Assembly: GCA_016178785.1 (NCBI GenBank)
Contig: JACOSO010000086.1
Coordinates: 225,175-289,174 of the forward strand
Direction of reading: 5' to 3'
Length of the DNA: 64,000 nt
DNA from: Bacteroidota bacterium
Lineage (GTDB): Bacteria; Bacteroidota; Bacteroidia; Cytophagales; Cyclobacteriaceae
The position numbers were made by a program, and so were the translations under genes. Shown piece after piece: positions 17,909 through 26,827 of this stretch (the first letter of the stretch is position 1; each line of letters starts with the position of its first letter). The notes beneath the pieces were generated by a model. That model was given only the letters and a program-made list of their open reading frames with translations. It was not told the origin of the DNA and did no database searches.

Positions 17909-18706
17909 CTACAATGACCCCTGCACCTTCTTCCAGTCGATTTGAAAAGGTTCAGGTTTAAAATCATTCTTCGTTTTGTATTTGCGCACTTGGTCTATGC
18001 GCTTGTCGTTGTGCGGATGGGTCATTAAGATTTCAAGATTCTCATCGTAGTCGAGGTTTTTTTCGTTCAGACGTTCGAAGAAACGACCGAGGCTTTTCGG
18101 AGATATTTTCGCTTTCTCTAAAAGTTCGAGCGCAAACTGATCGGCTTTGCTCTCTTGCTCACGATCAAAAGTATTGCCAATTATACTCCTCAGAATTTGC
18201 GTGAGCGTACTTGGGTCGCCACCCGAAAGTATTGTGACGATGGCAGTAACTGAAAGCTCCTTCATCAACTTTGTCACTACATGTCGCTTTTCTGCGTGAC
18301 CCATTTCGTGCGCCAACACAGCGGCTACTTCTTCGGGAGACTCGGCAGCTTTCATCAATCCCGAATAAACATAGATGTTGCCTCCGGGAATAGTGAAGGC
18401 ATTGATCTGTTCGTTTTTGATGATCGTAAACTGATAGCGGTAAGCTGTGGTATCCAGAGCTTTGATCAACCTGTCTTTGATTTGTTGCAATGCTGAGTCA
18501 GCCGCATTGTCTTTTTCGGTTGGGAATTGGTCCCAAATTAAATCCTTAAAAAGATTTCCGAGTTTTTCTTCCTGCTCATAAGACACTTTGAAGCTCAGAT
18601 CAAAATCGCTCCGTCCTATTTTTTTTACAAGCAAATATCCTCCAAGAAAAAGCCCAACCCCGATAACCAATAAAATAAACAGATCGCGAAAAGTACTCGT
18701 ACGCAT
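17909..18706 (-). CDS. M48-family membrane-anchored metallopeptidase
   Basis: Zinc peptidase of 265 residues, probably facing the periplasm and taking part in envelope protein quality control. An N-terminal hydrophobic anchor (about 8-28) precedes the catalytic domain. The HExxH motif is HEMGH at 133-137 in AVLAHEMGHAEKRH, and the third ligand region is FDREQESKADQFAL near 175-188. TIPGGNIYVYSGL is the usual edge strand. It lacks the TPR repeats of BepA and the extra helices of HtpX. It lies three bases after the DUF4870 gene, so it is cotranscribed with it. Confidence 0.9.
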   Translation of the reverse strand: MRTSTFRDLFILLVIGVGLFLGGYLLVKKIGRSDFDLSFKVSYEQEEKLGNLFKDLIWDQFPTEKDNAADSALQQIKDRLIKALDTTAYRYQFTIIKNEQINAFTIPGGNIYVYSGLMKAAESPEEVAAVLAHEMGHAEKRHVVTKLMKELSVTAIVTILSGGDPSTLTQILRSIIGNTFDREQESKADQFALELLEKAKISPKSLGRFFERLNEKNLDYDENLEILMTHPHNDKRIDQVRKYKTKNDFKPEPFQIDWKKVQGSL

Positions 18707-18709
18707 AAA

Positions 18710-19198
18710 TTAAAACGGAGGTTTGTTTACTGGCTCTGTCGATTGCGCGTCAGCTGGCTTAACACGATAGGCAACTTCATAAGCGATCTTCCCAAAAAGT
18801 AAAAAGTAGTACATCTTTCCTTGACGGGCTTTGTACGCTGCAATAATGCTGATGATGAAATAGAGAAACGTACATGCACCAGCAAAAATCAGGTATGCCC
18901 AAAACTCTTGCGTGATTACCCAATCCTCGCGGAGAAAAATGGTGACCCCCCAAATTACAGCAACCCAGTTGATAAGTGTTGTCGGAATATTTGAAAGTAA
19001 TGCCTGCAAACTATGAAAGTGAATGAACTTGCTTTTCTTTCGGTTGATAAAATAATAAATGACAGATGCGATCAAGTTTATAATTGGAAGCGGTAGCCCA
19101 ATGGCTACCGCTGCAAACATCATGAGGTATGCGCCCATCGCATCTTCTTTCTCGCGCTCTGCAATTTCTTCGGGCTGCTGTAAAGGGTAAAACTCCAT
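18710..19198 (-). CDS. DUF4870 membrane protein
   Basis: Small membrane protein of 162 residues with three or four hydrophobic segments (about 25-50, 65-90 and 100-120). The DUF4870 pattern is visible: a polar Glu-rich N-terminus, then PIINLIASVIYYFINRKKSKFIHFHSLQAL, in which the FHSLQA turn is characteristic. Function is unknown. It is between DUF4389 (13-base gap) and M48 (3-base gap) on the same strand, so a link with membrane protein turnover is possible but unproven. Confidence 0.88.
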   Translation of the reverse strand: MEFYPLQQPEEIAEREKEDAMGAYLMMFAAVAIGLPLPIINLIASVIYYFINRKKSKFIHFHSLQALLSNIPTTLINWVAVIWGVTIFLREDWVITQEFWAYLIFAGACTFLYFIISIIAAYKARQGKMYYFLLFGKIAYEVAYRVKPADAQSTEPVNKPPF

Positions 19199-19211
19199 TC
19201 GATGAATAAAA

Positions 19212-19793
19212 TTAGTCTAACGAAAAAGGTGGATAAGTATCGGTCATGTTCGTGAGATATAAATTCACGCGGGTGCTCCAACGGAAAAACCCAACAACGA
19301 AATTGTGAATGCCTTCGGGAAGTTTTCCGGTGAAAAGAATTACCCAGAAGCCAATGAAGTTCGCAAGAAAAGCAGCCATCGCGATGAAGAACAAACAAAA
19401 CCCATGTGGGATACCTACATAAAGCCATCCAAAAAATGCCCTTAACAACAAGAGCCCGCGACTTAAACTTGCCGGATATTCAACATCAATAGTAATTGCT
19501 TCATCTTTTGAACCAATACCAAAAGCCGGGTAGCCATCCGTCAAATTGAATTGTCTGGCACGCACACGCGTTGTCCAGCGAAGTAACCCTACCTGATATT
19601 CGAAAAAACTTTGCGGGTAGCGGCCTGTAAAAAGAATTACCCACCACGAAATAAATCCGAGTATGGCGCCCCACAGACTGACAAAGATCAATAGAAAACC
19701 ATGGGGAAGATAAATGTAAATCACGCCAAAGATTGTACGCAGCAAAAGCTCTCCGCGTGAGAGACTTTCTGCATGTTTGATGTTGAAGGTCAT
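19212..19793 (-). CDS. DUF4389 membrane protein with two tandem repeats
   Basis: 193-residue membrane protein made of two homologous halves of about 90 residues. Each half has SRGxLLLRxxFG near its start, a pair of hydrophobic segments, WxxxLFTGxxP, and ends with VGxxRWxTRVxxxxxxxTDxYPxF. The DUF4389 domain normally occurs as one or two such units. The function is unknown. It is the first gene of the DUF4389-DUF4870-M48 group on the minus strand. Confidence 0.88.
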   Translation of the reverse strand: MTFNIKHAESLSRGELLLRTIFGVIYIYLPHGFLLIFVSLWGAILGFISWWVILFTGRYPQSFFEYQVGLLRWTTRVRARQFNLTDGYPAFGIGSKDEAITIDVEYPASLSRGLLLLRAFFGWLYVGIPHGFCLFFIAMAAFLANFIGFWVILFTGKLPEGIHNFVVGFFRWSTRVNLYLTNMTDTYPPFSLD

Positions 19794-19852
19794 AGTTTAA
19801 TTGGTTTAAAGGTTGCTAAAAGTAGAAATTTCTTTAATACAAATTGCGTTTT

Positions 19853-20617
19853 TCAGATGTAATGCTCGTCATTCTTTGTCAGAGCAACCTCCAAAAAAAA
19901 CTGAGCCACTTTTTGAGTCACCGCCTTGAAATATCTCTCCCCTTTTTCTGCAGTAGCTTTTCGCGGATCGCCAACTCCTGTTGATTCAGTCACTTTTGTC
20001 CACTGGCGCTCGGCCCATGCCCAACCTTGTTGAATGGCCCGGTATTTGAATTTTTTTGCAGCCCCATCAGCTGCTTCGCTTAAAGGTAAAACCAGATGGG
20101 GACGCAAATGCATCATCAAACTCGTTTCCATTTCACCGGCATGGTCATCTTTGTTTTCAAAAAAATCTTTTTGATCTCCCATCTTAAACCAATCACATGA
20201 GGCCAAAAACATTTTTGGAAATTTCAATCCCAGCTCGCGGATCATTGTCTTGAAATCATTTCCACCGTGGCTGTTTAAAATGATGAGTTTGTATATTCCT
20301 TGTCGATTTAACGTTTCGATCACATCGCGAAGCACGGTCAACTGTGTGCTCGGGTTCATGTTCATATCAAGAGTTACATCATGCTGACCAGTATTTACTC
20401 CGAATGGAATGGCAGGCAGCACAACTATTTTCTCTCCACGTTCCCAAACCACGCGTGCAGCCTCAGCAGCAATACATTCAGCTTCAATGATGTCAGTTCC
20501 GTAAGGCAAATGATAATTGTGGGCTTCGGACGCGCCCCACGGAAGAACAGCAACCTCAAACTTGGTTTTCTTATTTGCTTTCCAGTTTGACTCAGCAAGA
20601 ATGTAAGGACGAATCAT
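19853..20617 (-). CDS. Creatininase-family amidohydrolase-like protein
   Basis: 254-residue member of the creatininase/MftE/FAPy-deformylase superfamily, metal-dependent hydrolases acting on cyclic or formyl amides. Metal-binding motifs are WGASEAHNYHLPYGTD near 27-42, with Glu and His ligands, the NSHGGND box near 117-123, and DDHAGEMETS near 157-166. The real substrate is unknown. The gene is alone on the minus strand and is flanked on its 5' side by copy 2 of the dispersed repeat. Confidence 0.88.
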   Translation of the reverse strand: MIRPYILAESNWKANKKTKFEVAVLPWGASEAHNYHLPYGTDIIEAECIAAEAARVVWERGEKIVVLPAIPFGVNTGQHDVTLDMNMNPSTQLTVLRDVIETLNRQGIYKLIILNSHGGNDFKTMIRELGLKFPKMFLASCDWFKMGDQKDFFENKDDHAGEMETSLMMHLRPHLVLPLSEAADGAAKKFKYRAIQQGWAWAERQWTKVTESTGVGDPRKATAEKGERYFKAVTQKVAQFFLEVALTKNDEHYI

Positions 20618-20683
20618 TTTTAACTGTGATATTTATGTATAAAACAACGTGGTCAAAATACAGAATAGCTCTTGATCTAAATT

Positions 20684-20712
20684 TACTGATTAACTTGATT
20701 ACCATGATTTCT
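20684..20712. repeat. Dispersed repeat, copy 2
   Basis: Near-identical to copy 1 (17699-17727), 27 of 29 positions. About 35 bases downstream, GGAAATCATTTTAATCAT is a partial inverted copy, so this copy could form an imperfect hairpin. Confidence 0.6.
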
Positions 20713-20819
20713 TTTGTACCAAACAATGAAGATCATCATGGAAATCATTTTAATCATAGATTTTGGCGGTGAAATAATTTTAGATGTCAAAGCCGAACAT
20801 TTCTGCAGAAAGATCACAG

Positions 20820-21569
20820 TTAAAAGTTAGGCGACAATAAGTACTTGCCGTAGAACTCATCAATCACAGCTACCGCTTCCTCGGGAGTATCTACAATGTT
20901 GATCAGATCAAGGTCCTCTTCGTGGATCATTTTTTCTGAGACCAAAGTTGTTTTGATCCACTCCATCATTCCTGACCAGAATTTCTTACCTACCATAACA
21001 ATTGGGAAGCGTCCGATTTTTTTGGTTTGAATCAGCGTCAAAGCTTCTGAAAGTTCGTCCATTGTTCCAAATCCTCCCGGCATCACAATAAACCCTTGCG
21101 AATACTTAACGAACATCACCTTTCGAACGAAGAAATAATCGAACGTGATCAGCTTGTCTGCATCGATGTAAATGTTGCCCTTTTGTTCGTGTGGTAAATA
21201 GATATTCAAACCCACAGATTTTCCTCCGGCTTTATGGGCACCCTTGTTGCCCGCTTCCATTATTCCAGGGCCACCGCCCGTAATCACCCCGTAACCTTGC
21301 TGCACTAATTGTTCAGCAATATCTTCAGCCATTTTGTAATACGGATTATTTGGTTTTACACGGGCTGAGCCAAAAATGGTGACACAAGGGCCGATCTTTG
21401 CAAGTTTTTCAAAACCCTCCACAAACTCACTCATCACCTTGAAGATCACCCACGAATCGGAGCTCTTGATCTCTGACCAGTTTTTATCTTTAAACGCTTG
21501 ACGAATGCGATGCTCTTCTTCCAGGGCATCTTGAATTTTTACTACCTTGTCTTTACTTCTTGTTCCCAT
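20820..21569 (-). CDS. LOG-family protein (TIGR00730, nucleoside-5'-monophosphate phosphoribohydrolase-like)
   Basis: 249-residue protein of the LOG/YgdH-like family, which cleaves nucleotide N-glycosidic bonds, named after the plant cytokinin-activating enzymes. The diagnostic motifs are GGGPGIMEAGNKGAH near 98-112 and PGGFGTMDELSEAL near 162-175; Arg and Glu residues of the PGGxGTxxE motif form the active site. It is one of the longer LOG types with an extra N-terminal segment of about 70 residues. It is divergent from the GH130 gene with about 42 bases between starts. The physiological role in bacteria is uncertain. Confidence 0.9.
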   Translation of the reverse strand: MGTRSKDKVVKIQDALEEEHRIRQAFKDKNWSEIKSSDSWVIFKVMSEFVEGFEKLAKIGPCVTIFGSARVKPNNPYYKMAEDIAEQLVQQGYGVITGGGPGIMEAGNKGAHKAGGKSVGLNIYLPHEQKGNIYIDADKLITFDYFFVRKVMFVKYSQGFIVMPGGFGTMDELSEALTLIQTKKIGRFPIVMVGKKFWSGMMEWIKTTLVSEKMIHEEDLDLINIVDTPEEAVAVIDEFYGKYLLSPNF

Positions 21570-21611
21570 ACTTTTTAATTTTTCGAATTAAATGCCCATC
21601 AAATTAAGGAA

Positions 21612-22703
21612 ATGAAACGACAAAATTCCATCCCGGTTTTCTTCTCAGTTCTTTTATTAACCATTGGTTGCAAAAATGCAAATGATACGAATTCGTGGGC
21701 AATGCTTCCGTTCACAAAAATAGATTCTGTAAACCCGATTTTGTCCCCCGGAGTTGGCGAGTTTCTCTGTCCTCTTCTAAAAACAAAAGTAAAGTGGGAA
21801 GAGAAAGATGTTTTTAATCCTGCGGCTACTGTGCGGCATGATACTGTTTTTCTTCTTTATCGTGCCGAGGATGTGATTGGAAAATTTGCAGGCACTTCAC
21901 GGATTGGCCTCGCATTTAGTTTGGATGGTATTCACTTTAAAAGAAGAACTGAACCCGTACTTTTTCCAGATGAAGATTTCATGAAAGAATACGAATGGGA
22001 AGGAGGCATCGAGGACCCACGAATCATAGAGCGTGAAGACGGCCTTTACATTCTTACCTACACGGCTTACGATGGAAAAATCGCTCGACTCTGCGTTGCC
22101 ACTTCAGCGGACTTGATTCATTGGACAAAACAAGGTTTAGTTTTAAATGGAAAGTATAAAGACCAGTGGAGTAAGTCGGGTGCAATCGTAGGTAAGCGTG
22201 TTGGCGAAAAAATAATTGCGACAAAATTGGAAGGCAAATATTGGATGTATTTCGGTGACACTGATTTGTTCATCGCCAATTCTGAGGACCTGATTCACTG
22301 GCAGCCGGTTGAAGATAATGCCCGCCTGCCGGACGGGCAGGGGAACTTGAAAAGCGTACTAAAACCAAGGCCGGGTTATTTTGATAGCCGGTTAGTGGAG
22401 AGTGGACCTTACGGATTGATCACCGATCAGGGTGTGCTGTTGCTTTATAATGGGATGAATGGGGACACAGCGATAGCAAAAGGGGCATACTGCGCGGGCC
22501 AAGCCCTCTTCGACTTGAATGACCCAACACGTCTGATTAATAGGCTTGAAAAAAACTTTTTACGCCCGGATAAAAACTATGAAACTCTGGGGCAAGTGAA
22601 CCAGGTTTGTTTTATTGAAGGGATGGTACATTTCAAAGAAACCTGGTATCTCTACTACGGCACAGCAGACTCTCAAATAGCAGTAGCGGCCTTGAAAAAA
22701 TGA
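21612..22703 (+). CDS. GH130-family glycoside phosphorylase/hydrolase-like lipoprotein
   Basis: Five-bladed beta-propeller of the GH130 family, acting mostly on beta-mannosides. The 363-residue protein starts with a lipoprotein signal (LLLTIGC, Cys20), so it is probably surface or periplasmic. Family motifs are VFNPAATVRHD near 60-70, LYRAEDVIG, the EGGIEDPRI box near 131-139 with the catalytic region, and HWTKQGLVL. A 17-base palindrome inside the gene (22325-22341) encodes part of a loop with sequence ARLPDGQGN near 236-244. It converges with the TIGR01777 gene with a 21-base gap. Confidence 0.87.
   Translation: MKRQNSIPVFFSVLLLTIGCKNANDTNSWAMLPFTKIDSVNPILSPGVGEFLCPLLKTKVKWEEKDVFNPAATVRHDTVFLLYRAEDVIGKFAGTSRIGLAFSLDGIHFKRRTEPVLFPDEDFMKEYEWEGGIEDPRIIEREDGLYILTYTAYDGKIARLCVATSADLIHWTKQGLVLNGKYKDQWSKSGAIVGKRVGEKIIATKLEGKYWMYFGDTDLFIANSEDLIHWQPVEDNARLPDGQGNLKSVLKPRPGYFDSRLVESGPYGLITDQGVLLLYNGMNGDTAIAKGAYCAGQALFDLNDPTRLINRLEKNFLRPDKNYETLGQVNQVCFIEGMVHFKETWYLYYGTADSQIAVAALKK
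22325..22341. repeat. Palindrome inside the GH130 coding sequence
   Basis: CCTGCC at 22325-22330 and GGCAGG at 22336-22341 enclose GGACG. The GC-rich block stands out in an AT-rich gene and resembles the GC-rich palindromic repeats I recall as abundant in Bacteroidetes intergenic DNA. Confidence 0.55.
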
Positions 22704-22724
22704 TTTTCATTATTCAACCTGGAA

Positions 22725-23621
22725 TCAGCCAAGAAGGTTTTTCAATGCGTCTTCCAAAACAGGATATTGAAATCTAAACCCTGCCTGTCTGATCTTTTCA
22801 GAGGAAACTTTGCTCCCATTCAAAACGATGTCAGCCATTTCACCCAAAATTACTTTTAGAGCAAACGAAGGAACTTTCGGAAGCCATAAGTGTCGTTTTA
22901 ATATTTTTGCAATTGCCTTTGTCATCCCTTCATTTGTGACCCAATCAGTAACTGCATTGTAAGCGCCATCCATTTTTTCATCTTCAATTGCTTTGACAAA
23001 AATTCCACAAAGATCATCGATGTGAATCCATGATAAATATTGTTGCCCTGAACCTAACGGTGATCCAATTCCGCATTTAATGGGTAGCACCATTTTTTTT
23101 AATGCCCCACCCTTTGCGCTCAGCACAATTCCAATGCGGATTTTTACTACACGAATTCCGAGCGAACTGACTTTATCGACTTCATCCTCCCATCTTTTCG
23201 TTACCTGGGCTAAAAAATCTTTTCCTGAATCACCTTGTTCCTCAAAAATTGAATCGCATTCAAATCCGTAGTAACCAATGGCTGAAGCAGAGACGAAAGT
23301 TTTTACGGAATGTTTGTTTTCCGTAAGGGTATCAAACAAAAGTTTTGTTGATTGAACACGGCTGTCGAGAATTTCTTTTTTCCATGAAACTGTCCATCGT
23401 TTGTCACCCACGCTTGCACCCGATAGGTGAACAATTGTATCAACCTCATCAAAAGCATTGAGATCGATTTCACTTTTCGAAATATCCCAAACGAAAGAGG
23501 AAATCTTGCCTTCCCTTTTCGATCGGCCGAGCTGAACTATGGAATGATTTTTGGACAGCATCTCCGAAAGTCTTGAGCCAATCAATCCAGTTGCCCCTGT
23601 GATGAGGATTATTTTTGCCAT
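22725..23621 (-). CDS. TIGR01777-family NAD(P)-dependent epimerase-like oxidoreductase
   Basis: 298-residue extended short-chain dehydrogenase of the YfcH/TIGR01777 group. The nucleotide-binding Gly motif is ITGATGLIGSRL at 6-17, followed by LSGASVGDKRWT near 69-80 and the YfcH hallmark SASAIGYYG near 112-120. The C-terminal DUF1731-like segment with PKVPSFALKVILGEMADIVL is present. The substrate is unknown. The start (ATG at 23621) lies 35 bases from the divergent coiled-coil exported protein gene. Confidence 0.9.
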   Translation of the reverse strand: MAKIILITGATGLIGSRLSEMLSKNHSIVQLGRSKREGKISSFVWDISKSEIDLNAFDEVDTIVHLSGASVGDKRWTVSWKKEILDSRVQSTKLLFDTLTENKHSVKTFVSASAIGYYGFECDSIFEEQGDSGKDFLAQVTKRWEDEVDKVSSLGIRVVKIRIGIVLSAKGGALKKMVLPIKCGIGSPLGSGQQYLSWIHIDDLCGIFVKAIEDEKMDGAYNAVTDWVTNEGMTKAIAKILKRHLWLPKVPSFALKVILGEMADIVLNGSKVSSEKIRQAGFRFQYPVLEDALKNLLG

Positions 23622-23656
23622 AATTGATAGCTTTACTACAAAATAGCAATTCTACA

Positions 23657-24349
23657 ATGAAGAAGTTTTACATTCTCGCACTTACTTTTTTTTGCACAAC
23701 CTCATGGGCACAGACGGTTACGGTTAAGAGCACAAATGAAAAAGTAAAGGGAGACAAACTGGACGGGTTCTCAACTGAACTCGAAGGAAGGCACAGTGAT
23801 ATCAATTCACAATGGAATAAGTTCCTAAAAGAAATAGGGCGAGTGAAATTATTTTCTTCCGAACCAGTGGTGATCACGGAGCCCAACTTCAATGGCACTG
23901 TTTATCCCAAAGGGATTTTGTACGCTCATATTTTTGAAAACGGAAGTATTACAAGAGTGTGGCTTGGTATTCAACCCAAAGAATGGGATGAAAAGGACGT
24001 TGAATTTGTCAATAAGCAATTAGAAAAAATGACTTATCAATTCGGAATTCAATTCCATCGCTCGAAAGTGCAATCGCAAATTGATGAGACCAGCGAAGCA
24101 GCCAATGCAGTAGAGAAACAAAAGCAGCGTTTGGTCAATCAGAACAAAGACATGACCATTCAGCTTGGCAACAACGAGCAAGAAAAAACTCATTTGGATA
24201 AGGCGGTCGATGCAAATAAACTAGAGCACGAAGCGCTGCTGATAAAATTAGAGCGCAACAAAAAGGCTCAAGACTCGCTGACCAATGTAGGTGAGCAAAT
24301 CAAAAAAGTAATGACTACTCACCAAGAGCGATTGAGGAAAATAAACTAA
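23657..24349 (+). CDS. Exported coiled-coil protein
   Basis: Secreted protein of 230 residues, no recognised family. The ATG at 23657 (MKKFYILAL) gives a signal peptide ending in SWAQ. Residues about 20-135 are mixed and contain SEPVVITEPNFNGTVYPKGILYAHIFENG and WLGIQPKEW, a compact beta-rich domain. Residues about 140-230 form a highly charged, Gln/Lys/Glu-rich coiled coil with heptad spacing. It converges with the moxR gene with a five-base gap. A periplasmic structural role is possible. Confidence 0.75.
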   Translation: MKKFYILALTFFCTTSWAQTVTVKSTNEKVKGDKLDGFSTELEGRHSDINSQWNKFLKEIGRVKLFSSEPVVITEPNFNGTVYPKGILYAHIFENGSITRVWLGIQPKEWDEKDVEFVNKQLEKMTYQFGIQFHRSKVQSQIDETSEAANAVEKQKQRLVNQNKDMTIQLGNNEQEKTHLDKAVDANKLEHEALLIKLERNKKAQDSLTNVGEQIKKVMTTHQERLRKIN

Positions 24350-24354
24350 GTCGA

Positions 24355-25344
24355 TTATTTGTTTATGGGCACTTTGCTTAGAAGCACTTTAATGATGTCG
24401 GCTGTTTTCACATTGTCGGCTTCGGCTTCATAGTTCAACAAAATACGGTGATTCATCACATCGAGTGCCACTTCCTTGATGTCTTCAGGTAAAACATAAT
24501 CGCGGCCATCCATATAAGCTACTGCCTTGGCGGAAAGATTAAGATTTATGCTTGCACGTGGTGAAGCACCAAACTGAATATATTGGGCTTCCTTATCGAG
24601 TTTATATTCTTTTGGCTTGCGAGTAGCAGTGACCAATTCAATTATGTATTTCTCGAGTGATTCAGAGATTTTTACTTTGTTCACCTCATCGCGAATCAAA
24701 AAAACATCTTCTTTCGTAAGTACTGTGTTTACTTCAAGTGAGAAATGCATATTGGAAATCCTGCGCATGATCTCCAACTCTTCGTCTTTGGTAGGATAAT
24801 CCACAAATACTTTCATCATGAAGCGATCGACCTGTGCTTCGGGCAACGGATATGTTCCCTCCTGATCAACCGGATTTTGTGTAGCCAAGACCAGGAATGG
24901 CTTGTCGAGTTTGAAAGTTGTCTCACCAATTGTCACTTGCTTCTCCTGCATCGATTCTAGAAGAGCCGACTGCACTTTGGCTGGCGAACGATTGATCTCA
25001 TCAGCTAAGATAATATTGGCGAATATCGGGCCCTTCTTCACCTCAAATTTTCCTTCTTTCTGATTGTAGATCATCGTGCCAATCAAATCGGCAGGCAACA
25101 AATCCGGAGTAAATTGAATGCGTTGAAAATCCAAATGCAATACTTTGGCGAGAGTGCTTATAGTAAGCGTTTTTGCCAAGCCGGGAACGCCTTCCAGTAA
25201 AATATGACCATTGGTAAACAGCCCAACCAACAATCGGTTGACCATGTATTCCTGCCCCACCACCACTTTGCCTACTTCGGAATAGACTTTTCTAATTTTT
25301 TCTTTATGAGCCTGTTGTTGCTCAGTTTCTACTGCAAATGCCAT
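24355..25344 (-). CDS. MoxR-family AAA+ ATPase
   Basis: AAA+ chaperone of 329 residues that usually works with von Willebrand factor A proteins to assemble or activate membrane or metal enzymes. Walker A is GVPGLAKT near 47-54, Walker B ILADEINR near 105-112, sensor region ATQNPVDQEGTYPLPEAQ near 142-159, and the C-terminal helical lid with YIQFGASPRAS near 271-281. The usual DUF58 and VWA partner genes are not next to it in this window. It closes the housekeeping part, about 130 bases before the polysaccharide locus. Confidence 0.92.
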   Translation of the reverse strand: MAFAVETEQQQAHKEKIRKVYSEVGKVVVGQEYMVNRLLVGLFTNGHILLEGVPGLAKTLTISTLAKVLHLDFQRIQFTPDLLPADLIGTMIYNQKEGKFEVKKGPIFANIILADEINRSPAKVQSALLESMQEKQVTIGETTFKLDKPFLVLATQNPVDQEGTYPLPEAQVDRFMMKVFVDYPTKDEELEIMRRISNMHFSLEVNTVLTKEDVFLIRDEVNKVKISESLEKYIIELVTATRKPKEYKLDKEAQYIQFGASPRASINLNLSAKAVAYMDGRDYVLPEDIKEVALDVMNHRILLNYEAEADNVKTADIIKVLLSKVPINK

Positions 25345-25471
25345 AATTTTTGAAAATCAAACTACAAGTATAATTATTAAGAATGAAGTTTTGAATTGTT
25401 TAGTGTATAGTTGGCAAAAAGGCACCTATCGGGAATTAAAGTACTTTTTATGCTCCCATTTTGATGGTCAA

Positions 25472-26482
25472 TCAACTAATAGTTGAAAGATATTTGTTGA
25501 ATTCTCGAAAAGCCACAATTACATAACCAAGCATAAAAGCAAGGAGAATAGCTGTAACAACTATCTTGGCTCTACCTGCACTTGCTGGTGAATCAAATTC
25601 CGTAAAGCCATCCACTACTTCAAAGTCAGGTTGAAGAAAGACATCGCGCTCTACAAACATTAGTTGATTATAAATAATCAAGTCTTGCTGATAAACTTCA
25701 ACTGGGTTTGTAACTGATTTATCACTAAGTATAACATTGTTTGAGCCTTGCCTGCTTTGCTGGGCCATCGTTTGGTAATTCGAATATATAATTCTTTTCA
25801 AGCTGTCAAGTTTTTGTGAGTCTCGCTTTAGCTTATCTTTTCTAGAAACTAAAAGATCATGATTTATCCGAATTCTATTTTTTATGTAGTCATTGTTCTT
25901 GAAATAGTTTACAAAGGCCCCTTGAAGAGACGTTATCGCAGTTGGACTTAAAGTTCTGACTGTAAATTCGAAAGCATGTCTGTTTTCGATTTCAATCCTC
26001 TTAATTACCTGATCGATTACATTTTGATTCTTACTATTTAGCTGAGCATTTTTTAGTTGTTCCTTTAAAACCTCCATTTCAACCAAGTCTTTTTCTGATA
26101 TAAAAGGTTCTGCTTCAAACGAAATTATATTACTAGCAAGGGCGTCAGAAATGTGGAGCACTTGAGCAAGACCTTTTGAGCTCGCCTCGGCAGCAAGCAA
26201 ATTAAGTTTATCTATCGAGCTGTCAACAATTCTTTTATTAAAGTAATCTGAACTAAGAATCATTGATGATTCATAAAATTTTTTCTTGACAAAGGAAGAG
26301 TAATAAAACCCTAAAGTTCCACCAGCAAGTATCAGAGCTATAAATAAAACCTTGTTGTTTAATGGAACATTTCGCAGAACAGCCAGAAACTTTAACGCCC
26401 TATACCCTAAACTTTTAAAAAAATCGCCAATCTTGTTGAAAAGTTGTCCTAAGTCTATTTCGTCAGATTTTTGCTGTTCCAT
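25472..26482 (-). CDS. Wzz/GNVR-type polysaccharide chain-length regulator
   Basis: Inner-membrane protein of 336 residues that is likely to set polymer length for the adjacent locus. Two transmembrane segments (about 45-65 and 305-325) enclose a large periplasmic part with predicted helices, the arrangement of polysaccharide co-polymerases. The N-terminal cytoplasmic tail is unusually long (about 40 residues). There is no C-terminal tyrosine kinase domain, so it is closer to Wzz than Wzc. It is divergent from the rest of the locus. A promoter-like pair lies just upstream. Confidence 0.8.
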   Translation of the reverse strand: MEQQKSDEIDLGQLFNKIGDFFKSLGYRALKFLAVLRNVPLNNKVLFIALILAGGTLGFYYSSFVKKKFYESSMILSSDYFNKRIVDSSIDKLNLLAAEASSKGLAQVLHISDALASNIISFEAEPFISEKDLVEMEVLKEQLKNAQLNSKNQNVIDQVIKRIEIENRHAFEFTVRTLSPTAITSLQGAFVNYFKNNDYIKNRIRINHDLLVSRKDKLKRDSQKLDSLKRIIYSNYQTMAQQSRQGSNNVILSDKSVTNPVEVYQQDLIIYNQLMFVERDVFLQPDFEVVDGFTEFDSPASAGRAKIVVTAILLAFMLGYVIVAFREFNKYLSTIS

Positions 26483-26514
26483 TTTAATTTGTTTTGAAAT
26501 TTAAAAAATGAACC

Positions 26515-26545
26515 TAAAAGTACACAGTGCCTCTACCTTCACAAA
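26515..26545 (-). promoter_or_regulatory. Candidate promoter of the Wzz-like gene
   Basis: On the minus strand, TTTG at 26545-26542 and TACTTTTA at 26522-26515 are separated by 19 bases. This fits the Bacteroidetes pattern TTTG-N19-21-TAnnTTTG with one mismatch. The -7 box ends 33 bases before the start codon. Confidence 0.5.
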
Positions 26546-26674
26546 ATTTTTCGTAAGATGGATGTCAGAATTAGACTTCGAATAAGCCTACCTTATTCAA
26601 AATCTTTCTGCTAATTTTACATCTTGGTTGCCCGCAATAAAGGCTACCAATAAACATTTATCCCTATTTTATAG

Positions 26675-26827
26675 ATGATTCTGTTGTATTTAGATCCAGG
26701 AATAGGAAGCGCAATCATTCAGGCAATCATCGCTGGCACAATCGGTGTATTTTATACTATTAAACTTTACGGTGCCCGGATTAAGTCGCTTTTTAAGCGC
26801 AAAAAGGATGAGCCCAATAAAAATTGA
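26675..26827 (+). CDS. Small membrane protein of the YLDPG type (50 residues)
   Basis: Short gene of 50 codons. The protein starts MILLYLDPGIGS, then a hydrophobic segment of about 18 residues (IIQAIIAGTIGVFYTIKL region) and a basic tail KSLFKRKKDEPNKN. I recall this family, with the invariant YLDPGxGS start, as a small membrane protein in many polysaccharide clusters, next to a NoeA-like methyltransferase, as here. The last 20 bases overlap the start of that methyltransferase gene (ATG at 26808), a coupling signal. A single transmembrane helix and a partner role are likely. Confidence 0.8.
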   Translation: MILLYLDPGIGSAIIQAIIAGTIGVFYTIKLYGARIKSLFKRKKDEPNKN

